Assembly: GCF_000003855.2 (NCBI RefSeq)
Contig: NW_003101682.1
Coordinates: 4,197,753-4,261,752, forward strand
From: Blastomyces gilchristii SLH14081
Taxonomy: Eukaryota; Ascomycota; Eurotiomycetes; Onygenales; Ajellomycetaceae
Direction: 5' to 3'
DNA length: 64,000 bases
Below are positions 37,683-49,332 of the stretch, piece after piece. A model generated the notes under the pieces. It worked only from the letters and a program-made list of their open reading frames with translations. It ran no database searches and was not told the DNA's origin. Each line of letters starts with the position of its first letter. Position 1 is the first letter of the stretch. The position numbers and the translations under genes are program-made.

Positions 37683-39200
37683 TCAAGTCAGATGAGCAGA
37701 GCTGCTTTCACAGTATGATTTCAATATCTGATACTGTTCAGATCAGCTTAATTTCACTGATACACTGTCTAGATAATCTAATTATAATATTGTTGATATG
37801 AAGAAGAATTCTATAAAAGAATCTCTGTCATAACTGCAGAAGAAGCTGGCTGCAGAAGATTGAGATGCTCTAAAGCTTGAAAACAGCGCTGGTAAGACAG
37901 TTGTGTGACTCAGTATAGAAGATGAAAGAAAAGCTGAGTTCTTGCAGAAGACTGATACTGAAGATGATGAGCTTCTCATGTTATATCTTACTATCATTGA
38001 ATTGATAAAGAATAAAATAGTCTATAATCTTTCAATCTGACTACTTTTAAAATTCATTGATAAATTACAGAAGAGAGATGTCTCTACTGCAGCTTGAATA
38101 CAGAAGTTGAAGAAGAAAGAATCTGATTTAAACTTGAAAGAGACAGACTCTGAGCAGGACAGTACTGCTAAGAAATTAAGTTATTGATAACTAGAAGAAT
38201 ATGAACTTCTACTGCTGAATGATTCAGTTGTCATCCCTTGTAGTAGAGTGATGTATCAGAAGTTATTAAGAATTCATCATAATAATTCTCATACAGAGCA
38301 CTTCAGATTAGAGAAGACTGAGAAGCTTCTAAAATATAAGTATATTTAAAAAAAGCACTGAACAGATGTTAAAGAGTATATTAAGACTTATAATATCTAT
38401 CAAAGAATAAAGATTCTGTGATATAAGTAATACAGCAAGTTGATATCACTGCCTGTTGCAAAGAACTTATAATAGAATCTATTGATAAATTTCATAGTTG
38501 ATCTACTGAAGTCAATAAGAGTTAAAAAATATAACTTAATTTTGATTATTATTGACTGCTTCATAAAGATGATCAAATATATCTCTATTCATAAAAAGAT
38601 TAAAGCCTCTGAATTGACTGACCTATTTTTAGATATTATCATTCATGATCACAGTGCTCTGAAGTCATTGATAACAGATTGAGAATCTCTCTTCATCAGC
38701 AAATACTGATCAGTCTTTTACTATTATCTTATAATAAAATATCTTCTCAGTACTGTATTTCATCCGCAGACAGATGATCAGACTGAATGTCAGAATGAGA
38801 CATTAAAACAGCATCTTTGAGTGTTCTATTTATATTATTAAAATGATTAGTCTAAACATCTTCTAACTGCTGAATTTATATATAACAATGTAAAGAATGT
38901 AATCTTAAAGATATCTTCTTTCTATACATATTATAAATATACTTCTTCATTACTCAGTGACATCACAGATACTGTTTTAAAGAGAAGAATAGACAGTCAG
39001 AATGTTGAACTGATACAGAGAACAGAGTATCTCTCAGTGTTAGAAGTACAAGCAAGATTGAAACTTTTGAATAAAATTCATGAGAAGATGATGAAAAGTA
39101 TTCACTGTACTCAGAAGTAATAAATAAAATACTATAATTAAAACCATCTTTCAATGAAGTTCTTGATAGAGAATCAAGTACTACTTTCAGCAAAGAATAT
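37683..39200 (+). pseudogene. Element A integrase remnant
   Basis: After the RNase H linker the frame shows the integrase zinc-binding pair (IHHNNSHTEHF at about 38268-38300), the core with INFIVDLLKS (first Asp, about 38485), SLITD (second Asp, about 38668-38682) and FHPQTDDQTECQNETL (catalytic Glu, about 38760-38805). The D-D-E residues are all present, although stops separate them. The 66-codon open frame at 38482-38682 covers the core start. Confidence 0.85.
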
Positions 39201-39399
39201 CAAGACAATGAGACTGTATAAGAAGCTCAGTGAGTGATGACTAGAATCTTTTCTAATAATAAAAGTGATGAGTAAGCAGATATATGAGTTGAAATTATTC
39301 TCAGAATTAAAATCAATTCATTCTATTTTTCACATTTTCTATTTAAAGCTCTATAAATAATGTTCTGAGACAGAGCTGTCTCAGCTGAATAATATTAAG

Positions 39400-39565
39400 A
39401 TTAAGAGTGATATTAAATATCTTATGAAGAAAATATTGAACAAGTGAACATATTACAGTAAGTTTTAATATCTTGTAAAATAAGAAGATTATTCATTATC
39501 AGAGAATTTGTGAGAACTGCTTAAGTATTTGAAAAATACTGAGAAAGAGATTGTAAGCTATGAGA
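39400..39565 (+). pseudogene. Element A chromodomain remnant
   Basis: Reads IKYLMKKILNK, TYYSKF, YLVK, EDYSLSENL, ELLKYL with stops at three Trp-like or Gln-like positions. The pattern matches the chromodomain at the end of chromoviral integrases (E..IL..R...YLVKW.GY...ENTWE), which guides insertion to methylated-histone chromatin. Confidence 0.75.
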
Positions 39566-39599
39566 TAACTAGTAGAGACTGTTCTATTATATATCAGAG

Positions 39600-41401
39600 A
39601 TATTAAATAAGAAATACTATTTAAGACTTCTTATTTTTTTCTAAAGGATTTTTTGAGAGATAATCTTATAATAATAAGTCAGTGTCTTATGAACTCTGTA
39701 GCACTCTTCTTCTATTTTCTCTCAAAGAGTTTTTAGAAGTTTAGTAAGACTATACAAGTGTAAAAATCCTGAAGCAGTTAGAGAAAAGAAATATTTAAAA
39801 CTAATAAAAGATTAATATTATCAATCTGTGAGCTGCTGCTATTCTAATGAGACTGCAGCTCACTGAAAAAGTAAAAAGAAGAATCAGATTCTACTTATCA
39901 ATAATTATACTCTTATCAAACTTATTCTTCACTGTTGAAGTGTCTGATATTGATATCTTTGTCTGCTGAGAAGTTAGTACTGTGATACTATAGAGAAGTA
40001 TACTGTACAAGAGTATGAGAGATACTTGAGATATTAACTTATTAATTTATAAAGCATCTCAGTCATCTACTTTAATTGAAGCAAGATTCTCTTCAGTCAG
40101 TGATTAATCTCTGTAATACTTTCAACAGCAGTGCTGACTGATCTCTTCTTAAGATCAGTTATTCTGAGATGTTTTTTCATCTTAGAGACTCATACTTTTA
40201 TCTTCTTTTATAGATAAGTAAGAGAGATCTCTTCAGTCTTGATAAAATCTATCAATGCTTGAAGCTCTGAGACTCTTGCTCTGTACTGCTTAAGCATCTG
40301 AGCTTCTTATCAGAGCTGATATAATATCTTTCTGTGAGATAATACTTACAGAGAGATAGAAGTCATTATTACAGATGCAATGAAAATAACTGAAGTGAGA
40401 GAAGAGATGAGTGTATAAGATCTCTTCTTTCTTCAGCTGCTTAGTACAGTGTAGATAAGTGATAATACTGATCAGAGACTGTACTGAAGCCTTCTCACAG
40501 AGAGAAGATAAAGAAACTGTGAGATTCTGCAGACTTAACTCAGCAGTATTCTAAGCAGGACTCAGACATGCCATGAGAGAGAAACTACAGATTGAGCTAC
40601 TTAAAGCTGCTGTCTCTGAAATCAAGCTCTCTCTGAGATTCTCTCTGAATGATCACACAGAGTAATACATCACTGTGATGACTGAAAGAGAAGACAGTAT
40701 TACAACAGCAGTGAGAGAGGCAGAGAAAGAACTGAACATAGATGAACTAATCAGCAGAAGAAATAACATCTCACTGCAAGACACAGCTACTATTATCACA
40801 GCTGTAAGAGATGTGAAAGAAGAAGATGTGATAATAAGAGCAGTGCTTCTGTGACTCATTGACACTGCTGTCTTCATCTTCAACCTCGCTTTCTTAACAG
40901 TCACAGAGACTACAGCTGCATTATGAAGATATTTAATCACTAGAAAATATCAGAATAAGCTCTTTATTGTCTTTTAAGAATGATACTCTCATACACTCAC
41001 TGTTACAATTAAAGAAAGAGAGAAAGAAAAATATATTATAAGAGAAAAGAATCTTTTCAAAAAATCCTGTCACTACTGTTAACTTTATCTCTAAAATACA
41101 TCACTTTTGTAGAGAATTTCATATATAGAATAGAATATAATGAGAGATCTATAAGTCACTTATTAACTATGTTTTCCATATTTTAAATTAATATATAAGA
41201 AACTTACTTATCACACATTTGATTTGAACAGAGATGAGAAAGAAAGATCTACATAGTTAGTAGAAAAAATCATCTATTTCTTTGTATTATATGCACTATA
41301 TATGCTGTTAATCAGTTGATAAGTATTACTATATAACAAAGATAACTTCTAATCTGATAATCTTGAGAGCATCAGAACTATGCTCTTAAAGAGAAGAGCA
41401 T
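39600..41401 (+). other. Element A 3' region with an unidentified coding-like stretch
   Basis: 1.8 kb between chromodomain and 3' LTR. From about 40500 to 40900 one plus-strand frame of some 130 codons has only a few stops. It includes LRHAMREKLQIELLKAAV and a Glu/Arg-rich helical segment (REAEKELNIDELISRR). GC content is higher than in the flanks. The 95-codon minus frame at 40653-40940 is likely its shadow. I do not recognise the product; it may be an extra ORF of element A. Confidence 0.4.
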
Positions 41402-41934
41402 TATCATACTTTCAGTTATATCAAGATCTTATTACAGTTTCACACAGCTCATCACTTTTATATGAATGATTTCATCTCATCTGAACTGGTTTTCAATCAC
41501 TCTATAACATTATTCAGATATATGATAGAAAGATGTGATTGCTGAATATAAGAACTCTGCTTCTATATAAGATTAGCAGATTACTCTTTCTTAATAGTAA
41601 GACACTGCTGAGATATCACTCTGACTATTCTTACTTATGAAATGAGATGAGAGTATTTATTCATTGTCTATATAGAATAGCTAGATGCTGACTTCTCATT
41701 AAAGAAGTCAGTAATTTGTTTTTCTTCTACAGAAATATATACAAGAGCTACTGTGTTTCTTATATAATCTTCATAGTATACTAAGTATCATATCTGTGAT
41801 ATTCTCATAATAACCCTGTAGTTCACGAGCTCACTATTTAAGCAAGATAGTCAAGCTCACTCATACAGCTTCTCAAACAACTAGCTCTATGTGATGCCGC
41901 TGACTAGTCACTGCTTTGATTCTGTCATGTTACA
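41402..41934 (+). repeat. 3' LTR of element A
   Basis: Aligns end to end with the 5' LTR without length change. Its start is fully transition-mutated (TATCATACTTTCAG), whereas its outer last 120 bases keep more C and G (for example GATGCCGCTGACTAGTCAC) than the 5' LTR does there. Confidence 0.95.
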
Positions 41935-43110
41935 GAATCTGAAGTCTTTGATGCTGAACTATTTACAATAGTGAAAGCTTTCAAACTCATTGAAATAAAA
42001 TCTTACAAAAGAGAAAATAGTTTAAAAGAGATATGAATTTTCTCTGATAGTCAAGCTGCTTTAAAAAGACTTAGAAATAGTCAGATTCATAATGATCAAA
42101 TGAATCTTGAACTGATTTTAAACTCTGCTTTGAAACTTCAAAAGAAAAGAATATTAAAACTGATAATTCATCTGTATTGAGTTCCTGCTCATATGAATAT
42201 TCATAGCAATGAATTGACTGATTCAGCTGTAAAAAAGGGTTCAGAATTAAGCAGATCTATTCAAAAAACAGTGTTCTGATCTTTCATAAAGAGAAAGATA
42301 AAAGAATCTTGTTTAAAAAATTGAAATGAAAGCTGATAGAAACAAAAGAAGAGCATACATTATTCAAGATTTGAGATAAAATCAAAGTGAAAATCTTGTT
42401 CAATTAAATGTAAATAGAAAATATTCTCATCTATAATTCAGCTAAAACTAGAACATGATTATTTCAAATTCTGTATACAAAGATTTGATGATAGATTTTA
42501 TGCAACAGAGTACTCATTCTGCAATGCAAATGAAAGTCCTGAGTATATTATAATGCATTGTGCATTATACAATAGTCTCAGAGTCAGATTGAAGAAGAAG
42601 TATGATTTAAATCAATTAAATATGAGGTTCTTATTCTCAACTGAGACAGGAATTAAATACTTAATAGACTTTCTATCAGAAACTCAAGCTTCTATAATAC
42701 AATCACTGAATTCAGAAGTATCTGAATATGAAGAGGTGGAAATTGATTAGATATAGTCTGTTAAAACAGCTATAAACTCTCTTTTAATAATTCTATTTTG
42801 TTATAGTCTCTCTTTACTGTACTTGTTTCTTTCTGTTCTTTTTTATCTATCTATTTAATGTGTCTATCTTTAAGCCTATGTTCTCTTTTCCTTTATCATG
42901 ATATTTTCAAATGATTTCAAAGTATCAGAAGGTGTTGAAATACTGTAATTTATAAACAGTTTTTATATTCTGAGCTGGAATCTTCTGATTTTACATATCT
43001 GAAATTGATAAATGTATAATAGTTGACTCTATAGATATAGAAAAAACTCTGAGAACTCAAGGTTCTCAGGTAGATGTCATAGTCTCTGACTGCATACATC
43101 TATAATTGAA

Positions 43111-43142
<32 letters not shown>
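41935..43142 (+). mobile_element. Tad1-type LINE, copy 2, right part
   Basis: Resumes exactly at GAATCTGAAGTC after gypsy A: rest of RNase H (SQAALK, then HMNI), the zinc motif CNANESPEYIIMHC at about 42520-42565 within a 65-codon open frame (42553-42750), a 3' UTR and an AAT tail of about 11 units (43108-43142). Confidence 0.9.
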
Positions 43143-43143
<1 letters not shown>

Positions 43144-43375
43144 GCTTCTGATTATAAATATCGTAGTTGATCTCTGCAGATTGCATCTTCTGTGAGAAAA
43201 AGATCACTGTAACTCAGTTCTTATTTAACTGTAGTTATAAGACTGCTTCTAAAATTGCAAAGAAAAAGACAACTGTCTTCAATCTAATTAAGAGTAAGAA
43301 ATTAAAATCAATGAGTATTATCATATCTATAAAGATCTATTTTAATCTTATAAAGATTATATAAGCTTCTGAGAT
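43143..43375 (+). pseudogene. Cys-motif relic, LINE-like tail (copy 2 of 2)
   Basis: Duplicate of 9768-10010. A 65-codon frame (43167-43364) begins with CIFCEKKITVTQFLFNC, a C-x2-C ... C arrangement like the C-terminal zinc motif of LINE ORF2, followed by Lys-rich sequence. It is joined at about 43375 to minus-strand gypsy B, as in the first copy. Confidence 0.45.
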
Positions 43376-45958
43376 AAGAAAGTTCTTACAGTTCTTTATT
43401 TCAATAATCTTTTCATTCTTTATTCATAGAATGACTTCTTCTTATTTTCATTCTTCAGCATATCTGTAAGAGTCAAGAAGATTCTTATGAATATAAAGAT
43501 AAACTATCTATAGAAATTTACAAAGTGTAGAAAGATCTGAATCTTGTGAATACTAGTTAACTTTAGTTATCATAGAATAGTCTTAACTTATAAAGATTTC
43601 ATCTGAATATCATTCACAGTGATTATATATTCTAAAAAATTAATTCAGTGAATACTGAAGTTATACTTTATAAGCTTAATATACAGTTCTATCTCATCTA
43701 AGATCTTTAATATAGTTTATACATGCTCAGTGTATTCTTTCTTCTTCATAGAGTACATTATCACATTATTCAGATATATTATTCCAAAGACATTCAGATA
43801 TACACAAAGTATTTTATTAATAAAAGACTGAAATACTATGAGAATATTAGTCAAATCAAAAGATATTAATAGATATTTAAATAATCTTAGTCCAGTTCTA
43901 AAGACAGTCTTTCATTCATTCTCAGACTGTATTCACAGTTATATATATATATTAATCACATTCAGTTGTGTGAATATAACAGCTTCTGTGAAACAGTTAA
44001 TCACATTCTCAATCAGAGACAGAGAATAGTAACTCTTTATAGTCTTAAAGTTCAGATTATAATAATTTACATACAATCTAAGATCTTCATTCTTCTTCTT
44101 TACTAGTATCACAGAGACTCTCACAGAGATCTGTAAAGATCAGATAAAGTCATTCTTCAGATTCTTCTTTATATAAGTTTGTAAGATCTCTGTTTTATGA
44201 TGAGAGAGCTTATAAATTAATTCTCAGAAGAGTTTCTACTCTTCTATTAAATCTATTATCAGATTCTTCTTATAGTGAGATAAAAGCTCAGCTATCTTAA
44301 CTGAACTTAATATTTCTACAAAATCTCAGTAATTCTCTGATATCTGAAGCTGAGTTTTCATGATCATGAAGTTCTCAGATATTTATAAAGTTATTATATA
44401 GATGAGCTTGTCTTCTCTAATTATCTCTGCAGTATTAACTGATTCTATCTCTGTGAGTAAGTCTGTTAACACTGATCAGAAGTATAAATCTGACTCATAG
44501 ACAGCTATGTACAGATTGTGTCTTTAAAGTTATACAAGTTTCAACTACATATCATCTGTGATATTCATAATAATTACAGTTTTTATAAATTTTCTCCAAG
44601 TTTCAGAGAGACCTTGTAATTCAAAGATAACTCTTATAAGTCTTTCAGTTCTCAGATCTGAGTTCTCATACTCTGCTTATTCACTTCACATGCTTTGAAG
44701 ATATCACAGTAATCTAAGTTTCTGAGTCTATTAATACTTTTTATACTAACAGAGTAACAGTACTACAGCACAGTCTCTCTCTATAAGTATATATTTTTAT
44801 TGAGGAAGTAACAGTTTCAGATATCAGTTTCAAGACTCTTAAGAAGACTGTTACTGACTCTATTTTTAACGTCTCGAATTTCTATTTTAGTTTATTCAGA
44901 CAGTTTATATAAAGATATTCTGCTTTTGAATGGATGAAGCAGAGACTCTTTTTCTTAATCTCTTTATTATACACTCTGTTTACAGAAGCTTATAAAGTCT
45001 CTCTATATTTTATCATCTTTCTTCAGTAAATCTGTTCTCTGTTATTCTGACTCTTATAAGCTGATTAACAATTTACTCTCTATAGATATATAACTCTCAC
45101 AGTAATCTGTAAGTAATGAATGAGAGTCATCAGTTCTTCAGTGTTAAGAGTCTTACTTAATAGTTTCAATTGAGGATATCTTTATTCAGTCTCTTTATAA
45201 ATATCATTATTCAGATCTTATTTCAGAGCTCTGTTTTCACAGATCTTAATTCATATTATAATTTTATAAAGTACTGTGACTAGTTTTATCAGATTTCTCA
45301 TCTCTTTTTCTAATATTAATAATCACAGCTCAGATATTCTTTATTCAGCTTATAAAGTCTCTTAACTTATTCTTTAAATAGGTTTTAAGAATAGATCAGT
45401 AGAATCTCTTATAATTATTCACTAGATAATTCAGTCAGTTCTCAACTTCAGTGTAGTAAAGATCTGTTATTATATAGATAACAGCTTCTTCATCTTTTAT
45501 ATTACACAGTCAGACTTATGAGTTAATTTTAAATACAAACTGATAAAAGCTTTTATAGATTGTAATTTAATAAATAGTCTTAAGTAGTCACAGCTTAAGA
45601 AAGTTTGTTTTCAGTTTGTAAATATCTCTGAAGATTATATCTATAGACTCAGTTTAAGAGTGTTTACAGACAGTAAGCATTTCTAGAAGAAAAATAGCTT
45701 AATTTTATAAGAGATGCTCAAGAATGTTCTTAACTAAGATTGATTTATTTATGAGTGTAAGAAGTTTCTCTGTTATAGATGCAGAGAATGATGTTTTATA
45801 AGTAATTAATAAGTTCTCTGAGACTTCTTTTATAAAGAGTATTCATGATTCAAGTAACTGCTTCTGAGTATCTGTAGTACAGTTTATAGAGAGTGAAGTA
45901 TATAAGTTTCTAATTCTTTCAGTTATAACAGATGATTGCTGACTGACAGAGCTTGAAA
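43376..45958 (-). mobile_element. Ty3/gypsy relic B2, internal region
   Basis: Minus-strand reverse transcriptase: VILVKKKNEDLRLYVNYYN in the open frame 43939-44124, then FRTGLRLFKYLLISFDLTN and IIYLNNV (YxDD changed to YLNN) at about 43740-43760, then FVNFYRWFI at about 43480-43510, ending at about 43376 in RLLK...TFLSQKL. RNase H and integrase are absent. The uninterrupted stretch at about 44560 shows the empty target of LINE copy 1, and that at 45863 the empty target of MITE 1. Confidence 0.75.
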
Positions 45959-46215
45959 TATAAGAATAAGTACTCACAGAAAATTGTTAAACTGTTTGTA
46001 GCTCAATATAATATATACTGTTAACTACTAGAAGTATTCACAGTAGAAAGATAAAATGTAAAGATTAAATATATAATAGTATTTAAGCTGAGTTATGAAT
46101 AGTATTCACAAACTTCAGTCTATATAGTTGTGTGTAGCCAAGAGCGGCTAACCCTATTGATTATGTGAGAGATAGGAATAGAGGTAAAGAATCCGCGAGA
46201 AGCGGGATTTCTTAC
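45959..46215 (-). mobile_element. LTR of gypsy B2 (5' LTR)
   Basis: 257 bp, aligned with 21004-21260, ending (plus strand) CCGCGAGAAGCGGGATTTCTTACA in two overlapping parts: CCGCGAGAAGCGGG and GATTTCTTACA. The right flank is gypsy F1, into which B2 was apparently inserted. Confidence 0.8.
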
Positions 46216-48496
46216 ACAGAATTGAATATGAATATAATGTAAGTGTTGAAGAAATGCTTAGATACTTCTGCATATTTCAATACTTCTGATCTCACTCTCT
46301 ACTCATCATAAATATTGAAAATACTCATGAAACTAAGTGTAGATGAAGATATCATTGATTCATTAACTAATCAAGATTAGTATATCAATAATCAATTGAA
46401 GAATCACATGAGACAGAAGTTTCATTTATGAATAAAGACATGTAAATCAGTGTTACATATATCTGACAATATTATCAGACATCTTAATATTCTGTTCAGA
46501 GATACTGCTACACAGTAGAAAGTATTAGATTGATTACAGAGTGCTTAACAGAGAAATACTTCTCTCACTACATTTATTCCTGACTTTAATACCAAGATTC
46601 TAGAAGCAGATGATCAATCTTAAAAGAATTGAATGAAGATTAGCAAGCTCAAGAAGACACTAACTTTCAAACTCTTACAAACTCTTATAAGTGCAGATAA
46701 AGACCTGACATATGAAGGCTTCTGCATACAACTTCAGAATTGAATGATTATCTTATCAAGCTTAAGAGTATACAGAACAGCAGCAGAAGACATTACATCT
46801 CAGTCACTCATACACCTGCACAGAAGAATACTAATAATAATACAGATATCATGAATTGAGTAGACTTGAATATCTCTATATAAGCAAGAGTCTTCACTAT
46901 CTGAACAGGCTTCTGAGTTTCTGAGATTGCTTCTGAAGAAGCTGTCAATTGATATGAAGAAGAAATATGCATTAACTGTAACTGATCAGAACATATTACT
47001 TTTCACTGCTGATCAGTCTACATGCCTTCTCATTTAAAAGACTAATCAGTGTCTGTCTGCATCAATCACATTAAATTAGAGAAAGATTCAGAAGATAACT
47101 ATGAGAATATCTTAGTTAAACAGGGAAAATATTAGCTTCTATTCAAATTTGCAAGCAGGGGCTTGAAGAGGTCAGATGATAATAATTTAAAGAGAAAATG
47201 ACAATGAATGTGATTCTTATATCTACTGTAGTAAATAACATGTATAATATGAAAGCCATGGTAGACAGCAGAATATGTCACTGTGTAGTGATTAAATCTT
47301 CAGTCATAAGACACTGTAACCTTCAGTGTATTCTCTTATCAAGATCTCAACTTCTTGCAGAATTTCATGATTCAAAAGATATCTGCATCTGTTACATGAT
47401 GAAACTAAGTATAGATGTCAGAAAACATTAATATAAAGATACTTATATATATAAAGTTAATAATCTTGACTATAATCTTATATTAGAACTTGTCTGACTA
47501 TCTGAACAAGGCATCTTATTGAATGCTTGAAACAGGAGTTTAATATTCTCTAATAATGATTGAATTCATGAAGATGATATTTATAAGACTATAAATTTTA
47601 CACAGATCTCTGTCAATGCATATGAAATGCTCTGAAAGAGCTTCTCATGAAGTCACTGATAACAGAATCATGTGACAATCTATTTCATCAATCTGGTTAA
47701 TATCAAAAAAGCTCTAGAAAAGTTATTCTTTATTACAATAACAGATTCTCATATGAAACTCTCTTAATAATATCATAAATATCTAGATGTCTTTCAATAA
47801 GACAACATTATAAATCTACTCTCTTTATGAGATTCAGAAATGAATCACAGTATGATGTTAGAAAAGAAGAATGATAAGAATTTTAAATCACTGTGAGACT
47901 CTCTTTATAATATGTTCTGAGATGAACTTCTTCTTCTTCAGAAGACACTTAATAATATGTTAAATAAGAAATTCATATATATTAGTAACTCTTTCACTGC
48001 AACTTCTATTCTCTTTGCAAAGAAATCAGATAAAGAACTCTGATTCTGTGTGAACTATTAAGAACTGAGTAGATTAGTAAAGAAAGACTGCTATCTCTTA
48101 TCTGTTATCAATGAAACTCTAACTTGTATTGAACAAGCTCAATGATTTATAAAGCTAGATATCATCATTGCTTTTCATAAGATTCATATCACTGAAGAAG
48201 ATGAGTGACTTACAGTATTCTGAACAAAATACAGTCTCTTTGAATAAGTAGTCACATCTTTTGATTGACTAACACTCTCAGTACATTTCAGAAATATATC
48301 AACTGAGTACTTCAAGACTTTCTTGATGAATTTGTATCTACTTATCTTGATAACATTCTCATTTTTACTGATGAGTTCAGAAAAGAATATCAATAGCATG
48401 TACAAAGAGTACTATAATAACTATGAGAAGCAGAACTACTGATAGACATAGACAAGTGCGATTTTGAAGTTAAGAGTATAAAATATCTAGGTTTTA
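46216..48496 (+). mobile_element. Ty3/gypsy relic F1 (gag to reverse transcriptase)
   Basis: Plus-strand gag with knuckle CINCN.SEHITFHC at about 46974-47015, a protease start with MKAMVDS (family VDSGA) in the 77-codon frame 47198-47431, and a reverse transcriptase from about 47890: SILFAKK, FCVNY, SVINETLTCIEQAQ, IKLDIIIAFHKI, TEEDEW, TKYSLFE. The copy stops at KYLGF-like sequence at 48496, where the LTR of F2 starts. The 5' end is missing beyond B2. Confidence 0.8.
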
Positions 48497-48535
48497 TGTA
48501 GCGGGCTACGCCTGATTAATAGACTATTTCATTAC

Positions 48536-49040
48536 TAGACTGACCGCTGAGATCATAAATTTCACATTTAATTTCATTTAGTCTGGTCTCATACATTTCT
48601 TAGTGTGAATCCCGCTGGGACTAGTCATTAAAAAAACATGAAAAGTGACTATATATCAGATCTCAAAATGAAATCATGACTTGAAAAAAATGAGAAAGTA
48701 GTTTCATTTAATCTTATTTAGTTCTATTCTTGATATAAAGTGACTATTTTTAAACATTTTAAGGTTTTTTTAGACTATTTTTAATTTTTTAAAAAGTAAT
48801 GCTTTTTGATAACACTCAAATGAGATTTAAAGTCATTTAAAGTAATAAAAATAATTTAAATTGAGAAGTGAAAATCATGATCTCATTTGAAAAATGTGAT
48901 AAGAGTAGACAGTAAGTCTCACTGAGACAGTATGAGACTACTATCTAATGTTAAAACTGTGTAATGAGATCAGTTGAATTGATAATAAGACTATCAAAAA
49001 TTCTGGTTCTGGTCTCAGACACGGTCACACGGACAGTCCA
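48536..49040. mobile_element. hAT MITE 2
   Basis: 505 bp, TAGACTGACCGC to CGGACAGTCCA. Target duplication TTCATTAC on both sides (48528-48535, 49041-49048), fitting the hAT preference nTnnnnAn. The other LTR of F2 shows the empty site near 55475. Contains the AAGTAATGCTTTTTGATAAC motif at 48794-48815. Confidence 0.93.
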
Positions 49041-49332
49041 TTCATTACACTTCATAGATTTCTGCTGAAAGCTCCGATTCTCGGTCGCTGATTCTCAGCT
49101 GAAGAACTTATGAAGTTTCTATTCTTCTGCTCTAAGCTTCACTTTGTACATATATAGATATTCACTTGTTTCTATTCTTTCACTCTGAAGTGCTACTGTA
49201 TACATGTATAAGTATCTGCTCTAATCAGTGATTCTCATACTTTCTCTTTTATTTTTCTTTTCTAATGTTTTTTACTTTGTATTATAAGATCTATAAATAT
49301 TATACTGATCTATTCAGTGTAGGCCTCTTACA

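Larger units (their letters stand above)
29086..41934 (+). mobile_element. Chromovirus (Ty3/gypsy) element A, complete but decayed
   Basis: Two LTRs of exactly 533 bp (29086-29618 and 41402-41934) with TG..CA ends and GAATC duplicated on each side (29081-29085, 41935-41939). Without the nested LINE (32643-37682 plus its target duplication) it is about 7.8 kb. Order: LTR, gag with zinc knuckle, reverse transcriptase, RNase H, integrase, chromodomain, an extra coding-like stretch, LTR. Every domain is broken by stops. It is inserted in RNase H of LINE copy 2. Confidence 0.92.

Noticed and set aside
40653..40940. 95-codon minus-strand frame rich in Ser, Val and Thr
   Set aside because: It lies opposite a plus-strand coding-like stretch of gypsy A and has no family signal of its own.
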